Shown: one piece after another, positions 20,308 through 28,523 of the stretch
How the letters are laid out: every line of letters begins with the position of its first letter
Position numbering within the stretch: position 1 is the stretch's first letter
Source of the DNA: Nostoc sp. CMAA1605
GTDB lineage: Bacteria; Cyanobacteriota; Cyanobacteriia; Cyanobacteriales; Nostocaceae
Assembly: GCF_021596505.1 (NCBI RefSeq)
Contig: NZ_PJIZ01000036.1
Coordinates: forward strand, 1 to 63,354
Length of the DNA stretch: 63,354 bases
Reading direction: 5' to 3'
Notes under the pieces: model-generated
What the model was told of the DNA's origin: nothing
Seen by the model: only the letters and a program-made list of their open reading frames with translations
Database searches by the model: none
Made by a program: the position numbers and the translations under genes

Positions 20308-21081
20308 ATGTATTTAGCAAGTCCCATCATAGAAGATAATGCCCTAAATCTTTACAACAACTGGGCTTTTGCATATCCACAAGATAATAGCAGCGAACTT
20401 TGGCTGGAATTTTTGGGAAAACATATATTAGAATACTTGCCTGAAAATGCTCGTATTTTAGATGTTGGTTGCGGTCAGGGTCAATTAGTCAATAAACTGA
20501 TTGCTAAAGGTTATCAAGTAACTGGGGTTGATTTATCAGACGAAATGTTGCGTTATGCTCGCAAGAATGCACCCAGTGGCGAATTTATTCAGAGTGATAT
20601 ACGCTCTTTTGAAATGCCACCTACTTTTCATGCAGTTGTTTCATCGAGTACAGTATTCAACTATATGTTGAGTATTGAAGACTTAACAAAGGCTTTTCAA
20701 AAAGTATATGATTCGCTATTGCCAAATGGTTGGTTTGGCTTCGATTTGAGCGAAGGAGAATTAGTGAGAGAAGATAATAATTTAGTTGAGGAATGTAGTG
20801 GTGATTTTGGCGATGACTATACGTGGCTACAACGTTCAATTTACGACCCAAAAAGTAAGTTATGGCAAAGTCATTATGTGACATTTCAATTGCTCGATGG
20901 TAGCTGGCATCGAAAGGATGTAAATTGTACAGCTAAAGCTTATTCTCGGACAGAGGTGCAGTCTGTTCTAGAAAAAGTGGGCTTTACAAAAGTTTTGGTC
21001 AATGATGTTACACAGGATGCTGAAATATCTGGTTTAGCAGATTCAAGAATAATATACGTTTTTCGTAAAAGTATATTCTAA
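20308..21081 (+). CDS. Class I SAM-dependent methyltransferase
   Basis: A 257-residue Rossmann-type methyltransferase. Motif I is ILDVGCGQGQLVNKLIAKG (near 51-69), followed by the acidic ribose-binding end of strand 2 (VTGVDLSDEMLRYAR) and a motif near FIQSDIRSFEMP. The family acts on many small molecules, so the site of methylation cannot be read. It begins 22 bases after the decarboxylase, with a ttggag ribosome site, and precedes the PKS gene, so it is probably a tailoring enzyme. Confidence 0.88.
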   Translation: MYLASPIIEDNALNLYNNWAFAYPQDNSSELWLEFLGKHILEYLPENARILDVGCGQGQLVNKLIAKGYQVTGVDLSDEMLRYARKNAPSGEFIQSDIRSFEMPPTFHAVVSSSTVFNYMLSIEDLTKAFQKVYDSLLPNGWFGFDLSEGELVREDNNLVEECSGDFGDDYTWLQRSIYDPKSKLWQSHYVTFQLLDGSWHRKDVNCTAKAYSRTEVQSVLEKVGFTKVLVNDVTQDAEISGLADSRIIYVFRKSIF

Positions 21082-21143
21082 GAACTAGCTGAAGAAGGTT
21101 GCCATTTTTCATTGGTAAGGTTTTAAGTTTTGTAGTTTTGTAG

Positions 21144-21174
21144 GGTGCGTTATTAACAATAGTCCTAACGCACC
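21144..21174. repeat. GGTGCGTTA inverted repeat between methyltransferase and PKS genes
   Basis: A perfect 9-bp stem, GGTGCGTTA (21144-21152) and TAACGCACC (21166-21174), encloses a 13-base loop. It has no T-tract, so it is not a convincing terminator. The same arm occurs in the element at 32883-32990, marking it as a dispersed palindromic repeat. Confidence 0.7.
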
Positions 21175-21241
21175 GCCAGAAATTTAAGATGCGTGACTCT
21201 GGCGTGATAACTGTTTACAGACTTCTCTAAAATTTACTTCG

Positions 21242-24200
21242 ATGAATCCTGAAAATAAATTTCCCAGCATCGATGATGCTGCAATAGCAATAATTGGCAT
21301 GGCTGGGCGTTTTCCTGGTGCTAAGAATGTTGATATTTTTTGGCAAAATTTACGAGATGGTGTAGAGTCAATTACTTTCTTTACTGATGAGGAATTGCTA
21401 TCAGCCGGTATCAAGCCAAAATCACTTAATGATCCTAATTATGTCAAAGCATTTGGTGTATTAGAAGATATCGAATTATTTGATGCTAATTTTTTTGGTT
21501 TCACCCCTAAAGAAGCAGAATTAATAGATCCACAACATAGATTATTTATAGAATGTGTTTGGGAAGCATTAGAAAATGCTGGCTACAATTCTGAAACTTA
21601 TCCTGGACAAATAGGTTTGTTTGCTGGTGCTGCTTTAAGTTCTTATTTATTACATAATTTATTTTCTAACTTTTATCCTCATTGGGATGCGTTAAACTCA
21701 GTCGAATCATTTCAAATGTTTGTTGGGAATGATAAAGACCATTTACCTACACAAATTTCTTATAAATTAAATTTAAAAGGGCCAAGTGTTAATGTTCAAA
21801 CTGCTTGTTCGACATCATTAGTTGCGGTGCATTTTGCTTGTCAAAGTTTGCTCAATGGCGAAAGTGATATGGCTTTGGCTGGTGGTGTATCTGTACATTT
21901 ACCCCAAAAATCTGGCTACTACTATGAACAAGGGGGAATTTTATCAAATGATGGTCACTGTCGCGCCTTTGATGCTCATGCTAGTGGTACTATTTTCGGT
22001 AACGGTTTGGGTGTAGTCGTGCTGAAGCGATTAGAAGATGCTGTGCGCGATCGCGATTACATTCATGCCATAATTAAAGCTTCAGCAATTAATAATGATG
22101 GCTCTTTAAAAGTAGGTTATACAGCACCTAGTGTAGAAGGTCAAACAGCAGTAATTTTAGAAGCATTAGCATTAGCTGATGTGGAACCAGAAACGATTTC
22201 TTATATTGAAACTCATGGAACGGGTACTGTATTAGGAGATCCCATTGAAATAAAGGCTCTCACACAAGCTTTTCGTGATAGCACTGATAAAAAAGGTTTT
22301 TGTGCTGTTGCTTCCACAAAAACAAATATTGGACACCTGAATACGGCTGCGGGTGTGGCTGGTTTAATTAAAACTGTTCAAGCCCTTAAACATCAACAAA
22401 TACCTCCCAATTTACACTTTCAAACTCCTAATCCCCAAATAGATTTTGCTAATAGCCCCTTTTATATCAATACCACTCTTTCAGAATGGCAAAGTAACGG
22501 TACACCGCGCCGGGCTGGGGTTAGTTCCTTTGGTATTGGTGGAACTAATGCTCATGTGATTTTGGAGGAAGCAATACAATTCAAAATTCAAAATTCAAAA
22601 TTCAAAAATAAATATTTTTTGTTACCTTTATCGGCTAAAAGTGAGCAAGCACTTGAGCAAGTAACAACTAATTTGGCTACACATTTACAACAGCATCCTG
22701 AATTAAATTTGGCTGACGTGGCTTATACCCTCAGTGTTGGGCGGCGGGCTTTTGACTATCGGCGGATGGTTGTTTGTCGTGATATTGAAGATGCAATCAA
22801 AGTATTAACAAATTTAGACTCAGAACGAGTTTACAGCTACTACCAGAAACCGAGCAAACGTCCCGTTATATTTATGTTCTCAGGACAGGGAACGCAATAT
22901 GTAAATATGGCGCGAGAACTGTATGAAGTTGAGCCAATTTTTCAAGAACAAGTAGATATTTGTGCAGATATTCTTAAACAGCACTTGGGGTTAGATATAC
23001 GTCAAATAATATATCCTAGCGAACAACAAATACAAACAGCTTCCGCCCAACTGCAACAAACATCTCTGGCTCAACCTGCATTATTCACCATTGAATACGC
23101 CTTAGCCAAGTTATGGATGTCTTGGGGTGTGTTACCCACGTCCATGATAGGTCATAGTATTGGTGAGTATGTAGCCGCTACTTTAGCTGGTGTATTCAGT
23201 TTAGAAGATGCTTTAACTTTAGTTGCGGTGAGAGGAAAAATGATGCAGCAACAGCCACCTGGAAGTATGCTGGCTGTATCACTACCAGAAGCAGATGTAA
23301 AACAATTTTTAGGTGAAGAACTTTCTCTAGCTGCAATTAATAGTCCATCCGCCTGTGTTGTTTCTGGAAAGACAGAAGTTGTTGAGACTTTACAAAACTA
23401 TTTAGCTTCTAAAAACATCAATTCTCGTCTGTTACATACATCTCACGCCTTCCATTCGCAGATGATGGAGCCAATGTTAGCGGCGTTTACTGAACAAGTA
23501 AAAAAAGCTAACCCCAAACCGCCCAAAATTCCCTTCATTTCTAATCTTACTGGTACTTGGATTCAAGCCAATGAAGCTACGAATCCCCATTATTGGAGTC
23601 AACATCTACGCTCTTGTGTGAGATTTTCACAAGGTATATCTGAGTTATTAAAACAATCAGAAGGTATCTTTATAGAAGTAGGAGCCGGACGGACATTAAG
23701 TACATTAACAAAGCAGCATTTAACACCTAATGCTAAACAATTAGTTGTAACTTCTCTGCGCCATCCCCAAGAACAACAACCAGATATTGCTTTTATATTA
23801 AATACATTAGGTCAGCTATGGCTAGCAGGAATAGATATAAATTGGTCAGAATTTTATAGCCACGCACAACCTTATCGTATTCCCTTACCTACTTATCCTT
23901 TTGAGCGTCAACGTTATTGGATTGAAGCAAAAATACCATCATTTGAATCACCAGAAGAAAACCAAGTTTTTTCTAACTCAGCCAACTTCACAGAAACGAA
24001 ATTACAAGAAGCAAATATATCTTATTCCCGTCCCCACATTGGCAATACTTACATTGCTCCCACTAACGAATTAGAATCACAAATTGCCAAAGTCTGGCAA
24101 GAAGTTTTAGGAATTCAACAAATTGGCATTTATGATAACTTCTTTGAATTAGGTGGAGACTCTCTAATAGCTACTCAACTTGCTTCTCGCCTACAAGCAA

Positions 24201-24343
24201 ATTTCCCTGTAGAATTACCACTCCGCGAACTGTTATTACAAGCCTTAACTATCGCCAAACAAGCAGAAATAATTGAAGAACTACTGCTAGAAAAACTCAC
24301 CGAATTATCAGAAGAAGAAGTCCAAACTATTCTCACTACTTAA
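21242..24343 (+). CDS. Type I polyketide synthase module KS-AT-ACP
   Basis: A 1033-residue minimal module. The ketosynthase has the active Cys in VQTACSTSL (Cys189) and the two catalytic His in ETHGTGT and KTNIGHLN. The acyltransferase has GHSIGEY and HAFHS, the pattern of malonyl-CoA-specific domains. A carrier (FFELGGDS) ends the protein. No KR, DH, ER or methyltransferase domain is visible, so the added two-carbon unit should keep its beta-ketone unless changed in trans. The module sits between two beta-alanine-type NRPS modules, so a beta-alanyl-malonyl-beta-alanine segment is inferred. A translated tandem repeat lies in the KS-AT linker. Confidence 0.94.
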   Translation: MNPENKFPSIDDAAIAIIGMAGRFPGAKNVDIFWQNLRDGVESITFFTDEELLSAGIKPKSLNDPNYVKAFGVLEDIELFDANFFGFTPKEAELIDPQHRLFIECVWEALENAGYNSETYPGQIGLFAGAALSSYLLHNLFSNFYPHWDALNSVESFQMFVGNDKDHLPTQISYKLNLKGPSVNVQTACSTSLVAVHFACQSLLNGESDMALAGGVSVHLPQKSGYYYEQGGILSNDGHCRAFDAHASGTIFGNGLGVVVLKRLEDAVRDRDYIHAIIKASAINNDGSLKVGYTAPSVEGQTAVILEALALADVEPETISYIETHGTGTVLGDPIEIKALTQAFRDSTDKKGFCAVASTKTNIGHLNTAAGVAGLIKTVQALKHQQIPPNLHFQTPNPQIDFANSPFYINTTLSEWQSNGTPRRAGVSSFGIGGTNAHVILEEAIQFKIQNSKFKNKYFLLPLSAKSEQALEQVTTNLATHLQQHPELNLADVAYTLSVGRRAFDYRRMVVCRDIEDAIKVLTNLDSERVYSYYQKPSKRPVIFMFSGQGTQYVNMARELYEVEPIFQEQVDICADILKQHLGLDIRQIIYPSEQQIQTASAQLQQTSLAQPALFTIEYALAKLWMSWGVLPTSMIGHSIGEYVAATLAGVFSLEDALTLVAVRGKMMQQQPPGSMLAVSLPEADVKQFLGEELSLAAINSPSACVVSGKTEVVETLQNYLASKNINSRLLHTSHAFHSQMMEPMLAAFTEQVKKANPKPPKIPFISNLTGTWIQANEATNPHYWSQHLRSCVRFSQGISELLKQSEGIFIEVGAGRTLSTLTKQHLTPNAKQLVVTSLRHPQEQQPDIAFILNTLGQLWLAGIDINWSEFYSHAQPYRIPLPTYPFERQRYWIEAKIPSFESPEENQVFSNSANFTETKLQEANISYSRPHIGNTYIAPTNELESQIAKVWQEVLGIQQIGIYDNFFELGGDSLIATQLASRLQANFPVELPLRELLLQALTIAKQAEIIEELLLEKLTELSEEEVQTILTT
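22578..22608. repeat. Tandem AATTCAAA repeat inside the PKS gene
   Basis: Four near-copies of a TTCAAAA unit lie in the coding region and read in frame as QFKIQNSKFKNK, at the junction between the KS and the KS-AT linker. The array keeps the frame. Such short tandem repeats normally sit between genes in these cyanobacteria. Confidence 0.8.
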
Positions 24344-24366
24344 TACCCGTGTGTTAAATAAAAACT

Positions 24367-27195
24367 ATGGACAACTCCACCCTCTCCCCAGCCAAAAAAG
24401 CCCTATTAGAAAAATGGAAACAAGGTAAATTTAAAACCGAAGCCATTCCCAAACGCCAAAACTCTCAACCCATACCATTATCTTTTTCGCAACAAAGACT
24501 TTGGTTTATTCACCAACTTTATCACGGTAGTTCTTTCTATCATGTCACCAGTGCTTTACACCTAACAGGCTTACTGAATGTATCAGCACTTCAGCAAAGC
24601 CTCAACGAAATCCTCAGACGACATGAAGCATGGCGAACAATCTTTGTATCAGGAGAGGAACAGCCAATACAGATAGTTTTACCTCAAATAACTTGGGAAA
24701 TACCTATTATTAATATTGAGCATTTAGCTAATCAAGACTGGGAAACAGAAGTTCAACAAATTGCTATCAAAGAAGCACAAAAACCTTTTGATTTAGCTGC
24801 TACACCATTATTCAGAGCAACTTTACTGCGCTTGAGTGAAGTAGAAAATATATTACTTTTAACCATACATCATATAATTACAGATGGCTGGTCTATGGGT
24901 GTGTTTGCCCAAGAATTAGCAACGCTATATGCGGCTTTTTCTAACGGGAAACCCTCTCCTTTAGCAGAACTGCCGATTCAATATGCAGATTTTAGCATTT
25001 GGCAACGCGATCGCCTGCAAGGAGAACTGCTAAACACTCAACTTAATTACTGGAAGCAACAATTAGCTGGTAAACTGCCAATACTCCAGTTACCTACAGA
25101 TTATCCCCGTCCGCCGGTTGCAACATTTCACGGTGCGAAACAATACTTTACTTTATCAAAAGAATTAACCGCAGCATTAACCGAATTAAGTCAGCAAGCA
25201 GGCTGCACTTTATTTATGACGCTGCTAGCGGCGTTTAATACATTACTATATCGCTACACTTCCCAAGAAGATATTTTAGTAGGTTCCGCCATTGCTAACC
25301 GTAACCGCGCCGAATTAGAAGGGTTACTTGGTTTATTTGTAAATAACTTAGTTCTGCGGAATAACTTAAGTGGTAATCCTACTTTCCGAGAACTTTTAAG
25401 TCGAGTAAAAGATGTAACTCTCAATGCTTATGCACATCAAGATTTACCTTTTGAAAAGTTAGTTGAAGAATTGCAACCTGAGCGAGATTTAAGCCGGAAT
25501 CCTTTGTTTCAGGTAATGTTTATTCTCCAAAATGCACCAACGCCAGTGGAAGAAGTGGCTGGGTTAACTGTGCGTAATTTAGAAATTGATCACGGTACAT
25601 CGGAATTTGATATTACTGTGTCCATCTCGGAAGCAGAAGAGGTATTAACTGGATTTTGGGAATACAATACAGATTTATTTGATGCAGTGACAATTCAAAG
25701 ATTGATTGATAATTTCCAAAATTTACTCATAAGTATTATCATCAATCCTCATCAAAGCATTTCCGAATTGCCATTACTCACAACTCCAGAGAAAAAGCAA
25801 TTATTAGAGTGGAATTATACTCAATCTGATTATCCGCATCACGCTACTTTACATCAATTATTTGAGCAGCAAGTCGAGTCTTTTCCTGATGCTTTAGCAT
25901 TAATTAGTCAGCCAGAAAATCTAACTTATCAACAACTCAACCAAAAAGTAAATCAACTTGCTCATTATTTAATCAAATTAGGAGTCACAACCGAAACTCT
26001 GGTGGCTATATGTCTAGAACGCTCTGTAGATATGATCATAGCGATTCTAGCGATTTTAAAAGCTGGCGGTGCTTATTTACCCCTAGACCCTAATTATCCC
26101 GTGGAACGCCTGCAATTTATGTTGGCTGATTCTCAAGCGGCATTGATGATTAGCCACACATCATTAAAGCATTGTTGGGGAGAAGTAAAAGCGATGGTGC
26201 AAAGCACCCGTCTTACAACGATCGCATTAGATACAGACTGGGATAATATTCAACAGGAAAGTCGAGAAAACCCCCGCAGCGCATCTGAAGCACATAACCT
26301 CGCCTATGTAATTTACACCTCCGGTTCAACGGGAACGCCTAAAGGTGTGCTGGGAACCCATCGTGGTACAGTTAACGGTTTACACTGGCTATGGAAAACC
26401 TATCCTTTCGCAACTGGGGAAATTTGTTGTCAGAAAACAGCGATTAGTTTTGTTGATTCAGTCTGGGAAATTTTTGCACCCTTACTGCAAGGTGTTCCTA
26501 GCGTTATTATCCCCGATGCGATCGCCAAAGACCCCCAAATTTTCCTCGAAACTCTCACTAACTACCAAGTTTCGCGCCTCGTGCTTGTCCCTTCATTATT
26601 GCGCCTACTCCTAGATAATTACCCACATCTCACACAAAATTTATCTCATCTCCAACTTTGGATTACCAGTGGAGAAGCACTAACTATTGATTTAGTCAAA
26701 ACTTTTCAGACATTATTACCAAATGCCAAATTAATTAATCTTTATGGTTCTTCAGAAGTATCTGCAAATGTCACTTATTACGACACAAGTTTATTAAGTG
26801 AAACATCCTCCACAGTTCCCATCGGTAAACCTATAGATAATACACAAGCATATATTTTAGATAGCAATTTACAACTTGTTCCCATTGGTGTAGCTGGAGA
26901 ATTATATATTGGTGGCGATGGACTAGCTAGGAGTTATTTACATCGTCCAGAACTGACACAAGAAAGATTTATTGATAACCCATTTTTAATAGGAACTAAA
27001 CTTTTCAAAACTAGTGACTTAGTACGCTATCAAAATAACGGTCAATTAGACTATCTCGGTCGTAATGATGACCAAATTAAAATTCGAGGTTTTCGTATAG
27101 AATTAGGTGAAATTGCCACTGCGATCGCTCAATATCCGTCTGTAAAAATGCTGTTGTCATCTCTTATGATGATGCTCAAAGCGATAAATATTTAA
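24367..27195 (+). CDS. NRPS terminal module, first part: C-A (frameshifted)
   Basis: The C domain (SFSQQRLWF, HHIITDGWS near 168) is canonical. The A domain (YTSGSTGTPKG) has ISFVDSVWEIF, giving V-D-W, and an I-S-L-A-N remainder, close to the beta-alanine-type pocket of the upstream synthetase; Asn replaces Asp at one late position. The frame breaks at the A run 27144-27148, just after GRNDDQIKIRGFRIELGE. Reading on one base back (frame from 27147) restores a normal A-domain sequence, NAVVISYDDAQSDKYLIAYV. One A is therefore missing relative to an intact gene (A5 instead of A6). The ~16 residues after the break and the stop at 27195 are artefacts of the shift. The remaining A10 segment, carrier and thioesterase follow in two other frames. 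Confidence 0.9.
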   Translation: MDNSTLSPAKKALLEKWKQGKFKTEAIPKRQNSQPIPLSFSQQRLWFIHQLYHGSSFYHVTSALHLTGLLNVSALQQSLNEILRRHEAWRTIFVSGEEQPIQIVLPQITWEIPIINIEHLANQDWETEVQQIAIKEAQKPFDLAATPLFRATLLRLSEVENILLLTIHHIITDGWSMGVFAQELATLYAAFSNGKPSPLAELPIQYADFSIWQRDRLQGELLNTQLNYWKQQLAGKLPILQLPTDYPRPPVATFHGAKQYFTLSKELTAALTELSQQAGCTLFMTLLAAFNTLLYRYTSQEDILVGSAIANRNRAELEGLLGLFVNNLVLRNNLSGNPTFRELLSRVKDVTLNAYAHQDLPFEKLVEELQPERDLSRNPLFQVMFILQNAPTPVEEVAGLTVRNLEIDHGTSEFDITVSISEAEEVLTGFWEYNTDLFDAVTIQRLIDNFQNLLISIIINPHQSISELPLLTTPEKKQLLEWNYTQSDYPHHATLHQLFEQQVESFPDALALISQPENLTYQQLNQKVNQLAHYLIKLGVTTETLVAICLERSVDMIIAILAILKAGGAYLPLDPNYPVERLQFMLADSQAALMISHTSLKHCWGEVKAMVQSTRLTTIALDTDWDNIQQESRENPRSASEAHNLAYVIYTSGSTGTPKGVLGTHRGTVNGLHWLWKTYPFATGEICCQKTAISFVDSVWEIFAPLLQGVPSVIIPDAIAKDPQIFLETLTNYQVSRLVLVPSLLRLLLDNYPHLTQNLSHLQLWITSGEALTIDLVKTFQTLLPNAKLINLYGSSEVSANVTYYDTSLLSETSSTVPIGKPIDNTQAYILDSNLQLVPIGVAGELYIGGDGLARSYLHRPELTQERFIDNPFLIGTKLFKTSDLVRYQNNGQLDYLGRNDDQIKIRGFRIELGEIATAIAQYPSVKMLLSSLMMMLKAINI

Positions 27196-27626
27196 TTGCT
27201 TATGTAGCTACACCACAAAAAGATATCATCCCGTCACTACAAGCATATTTACAGCAGAAACTACCAAGTTTTATGCTACCCTCAGCTTTTATATTATTAG
27301 ATGAAATTCCCCTAACACCTAATGGTAAAGTAGACAAGCAAGCACTCCTATCTTATGAAGTAATTCCCACAATTGTTAATAAATCTTCCGTTGCAGCTAA
27401 CACTTTTACAGAATTAGCCCTAGTAAAAATTTGGGAACAGTTACTTAACACTAGTCCCATTGGCATTACAGATAACTTTTTTGAACTAGGAGGACATTCA
27501 TTTTTAGCTGTGCGCTTAATTGCCCAAATTTATGAGCTATTTGGACATAACCTCAGCTATCTATCCTCTTTGAAAATCCTACAATTGAAAAACTCGCCAA
27601 AATTGTCAGTCAACCAGCAAGCTTAG
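27147..27626 (+). CDS. NRPS terminal module, middle part: A10-PCP (frameshifted fragment)
   Basis: From 27147 the second frame continues the A domain (KLPSFMLPSAFILLDEIPL, LTPNGKVDKQAL) and runs into a carrier with FFELGGHSFLAV. It has no start of its own except an internal Met at 27273. The frame is lost again near 27551-27571; reading from 27566 in the third frame gives LFENPTIEKLAKIVSQ, the normal end of a carrier domain. The visible end (KILQLKNSPKLSVNQQA) is therefore out-of-frame translation. A one-base loss again explains the shift. Confidence 0.85.
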   Translation, partial: NAVVISYDDAQSDKYLIAYVATPQKDIIPSLQAYLQQKLPSFMLPSAFILLDEIPLTPNGKVDKQALLSYEVIPTIVNKSSVAANTFTELALVKIWEQLLNTSPIGITDNFFELGGHSFLAVRLIAQIYELFGHNLSYLSSLKILQLKNSPKLSVNQQA

Positions 27627-28465
27627 GTGCAAATTCTCCTTTAGTAGCCATTCAATCTGCTGGTGAATATCGTCCTTTCTTCTGTGTCCACGCAGCCGGA
27701 GGAGATGTCAACAACTACCTTATTCTATCCAAAAAATTAGGTAGAGAACAACCATTTTACGCTCTAGAACAAACCCCTCATCAACAAGAATTTAATCCTC
27801 TCTCTGTAGAAGAAACCGCAGCTTATTACCTCAAAGAAGTTCGTCAAGTCCAGCCTCATGGCCCTTATCTTTTAGGAGGTTGGTGTTACGGAGGTATCAT
27901 TGCTTTTGAAATGGCACAACAACTACAAAGACAAAATGAAACAGTTGATTTACTTGCAGTCATTGACGCAATATTGCCCAAAACTATCATCCAGCCAGAC
28001 AAAGACGATGATGCTAAATTAGTCCTGCGTTTAGCTGAAGCTATCAAAAACTGGTTCAATATAGAATTTGCCGTTTCCTATAATGAACTACGAGATTTAC
28101 CGCTAGATGAACAATTTCATTTCTTATTCAGCAAAGCTAACCTCAAAATTAGCGATACAGAAATGGCACAACATCTACAAAGTTATCAGCTATTCAAAAC
28201 CCATATCCAAGCCATGCGGAATTATATTCCACAGATTTATCCCCAAGAAATTACATTATTCAAAGCCAGCAAAATCATTACCCACGACTTTGAAACTCAC
28301 GAATTCCATACAGATGATCCCTTATTAGGTTGGGGTAAATATTCTTCCCAACCCATCAACATGATAGAAATTCCCGGCAATCATTTCTCTATATTTAATG
28401 AACCTTACATCCAAGAACTAGCCAATCACTTAAAAACATCTCTCCGTCACACTCAAAAACTCTAA
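27566..28465 (+). CDS. NRPS terminal module, last part: type I thioesterase with Cys nucleophile (frameshifted fragment)
   Basis: In the third frame the protein continues into a C-terminal thioesterase: FFCVHAAGGDVNNY, a nucleophile elbow GGWCYGG (Cys codon 27884-27886), the acid in AVIDAILP and the catalytic His in PGNHFSIFNEP. The family usually has Ser at this elbow (GxSxG). Cys versions are known in some NRPS thioesterases, including those that form strained lactones or lactams. This domain should release the finished chain by hydrolysis or cyclisation. Without a clear local start it would be made only if the two upstream shifts are bypassed or are sequencing errors. The first Met in this frame is at 27911, inside the fold. 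Confidence 0.86.
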   Translation, partial: LFENPTIEKLAKIVSQPASLGANSPLVAIQSAGEYRPFFCVHAAGGDVNNYLILSKKLGREQPFYALEQTPHQQEFNPLSVEETAAYYLKEVRQVQPHGPYLLGGWCYGGIIAFEMAQQLQRQNETVDLLAVIDAILPKTIIQPDKDDDAKLVLRLAEAIKNWFNIEFAVSYNELRDLPLDEQFHFLFSKANLKISDTEMAQHLQSYQLFKTHIQAMRNYIPQIYPQEITLFKASKIITHDFETHEFHTDDPLLGWGKYSSQPINMIEIPGNHFSIFNEPYIQELANHLKTSLRHTQKL

Positions 28466-28470
28466 ACAAT

Positions 28471-28515
28471 CCTCTCTGTACCTTTGCACCTCTGCGCTTC
28501 TGCGTCTCTGCGTGA
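28471..28515. repeat. Dispersed CGCAGAGG-type repeat, copy 4 (inverted)
   Basis: Reads ctttgcacctctgcgcttct and tgcgtctctgcgtg on the plus strand. It fills the gap between the thioesterase stop (28465) and the first P450 start and overlaps a possible GTG at 28512. Confidence 0.75.
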
Positions 28516-28523
28516 AATTAAAC

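Noticed and set aside
21144..21174. Terminator between methyltransferase and PKS genes
   Set aside because: The stem is perfect but lacks a T-tract and matches a dispersed repeat; transcription of the block probably continues through it.
27144..27148. Programmed -1 frameshifting or transcriptional slippage in the terminal NRPS
   Set aside because: An A5 run is short for slippage, I see no clear slippery heptamer with a downstream pseudoknot, and a second shift without an A run follows 420 bases on. Mutation or sequencing error is simpler.
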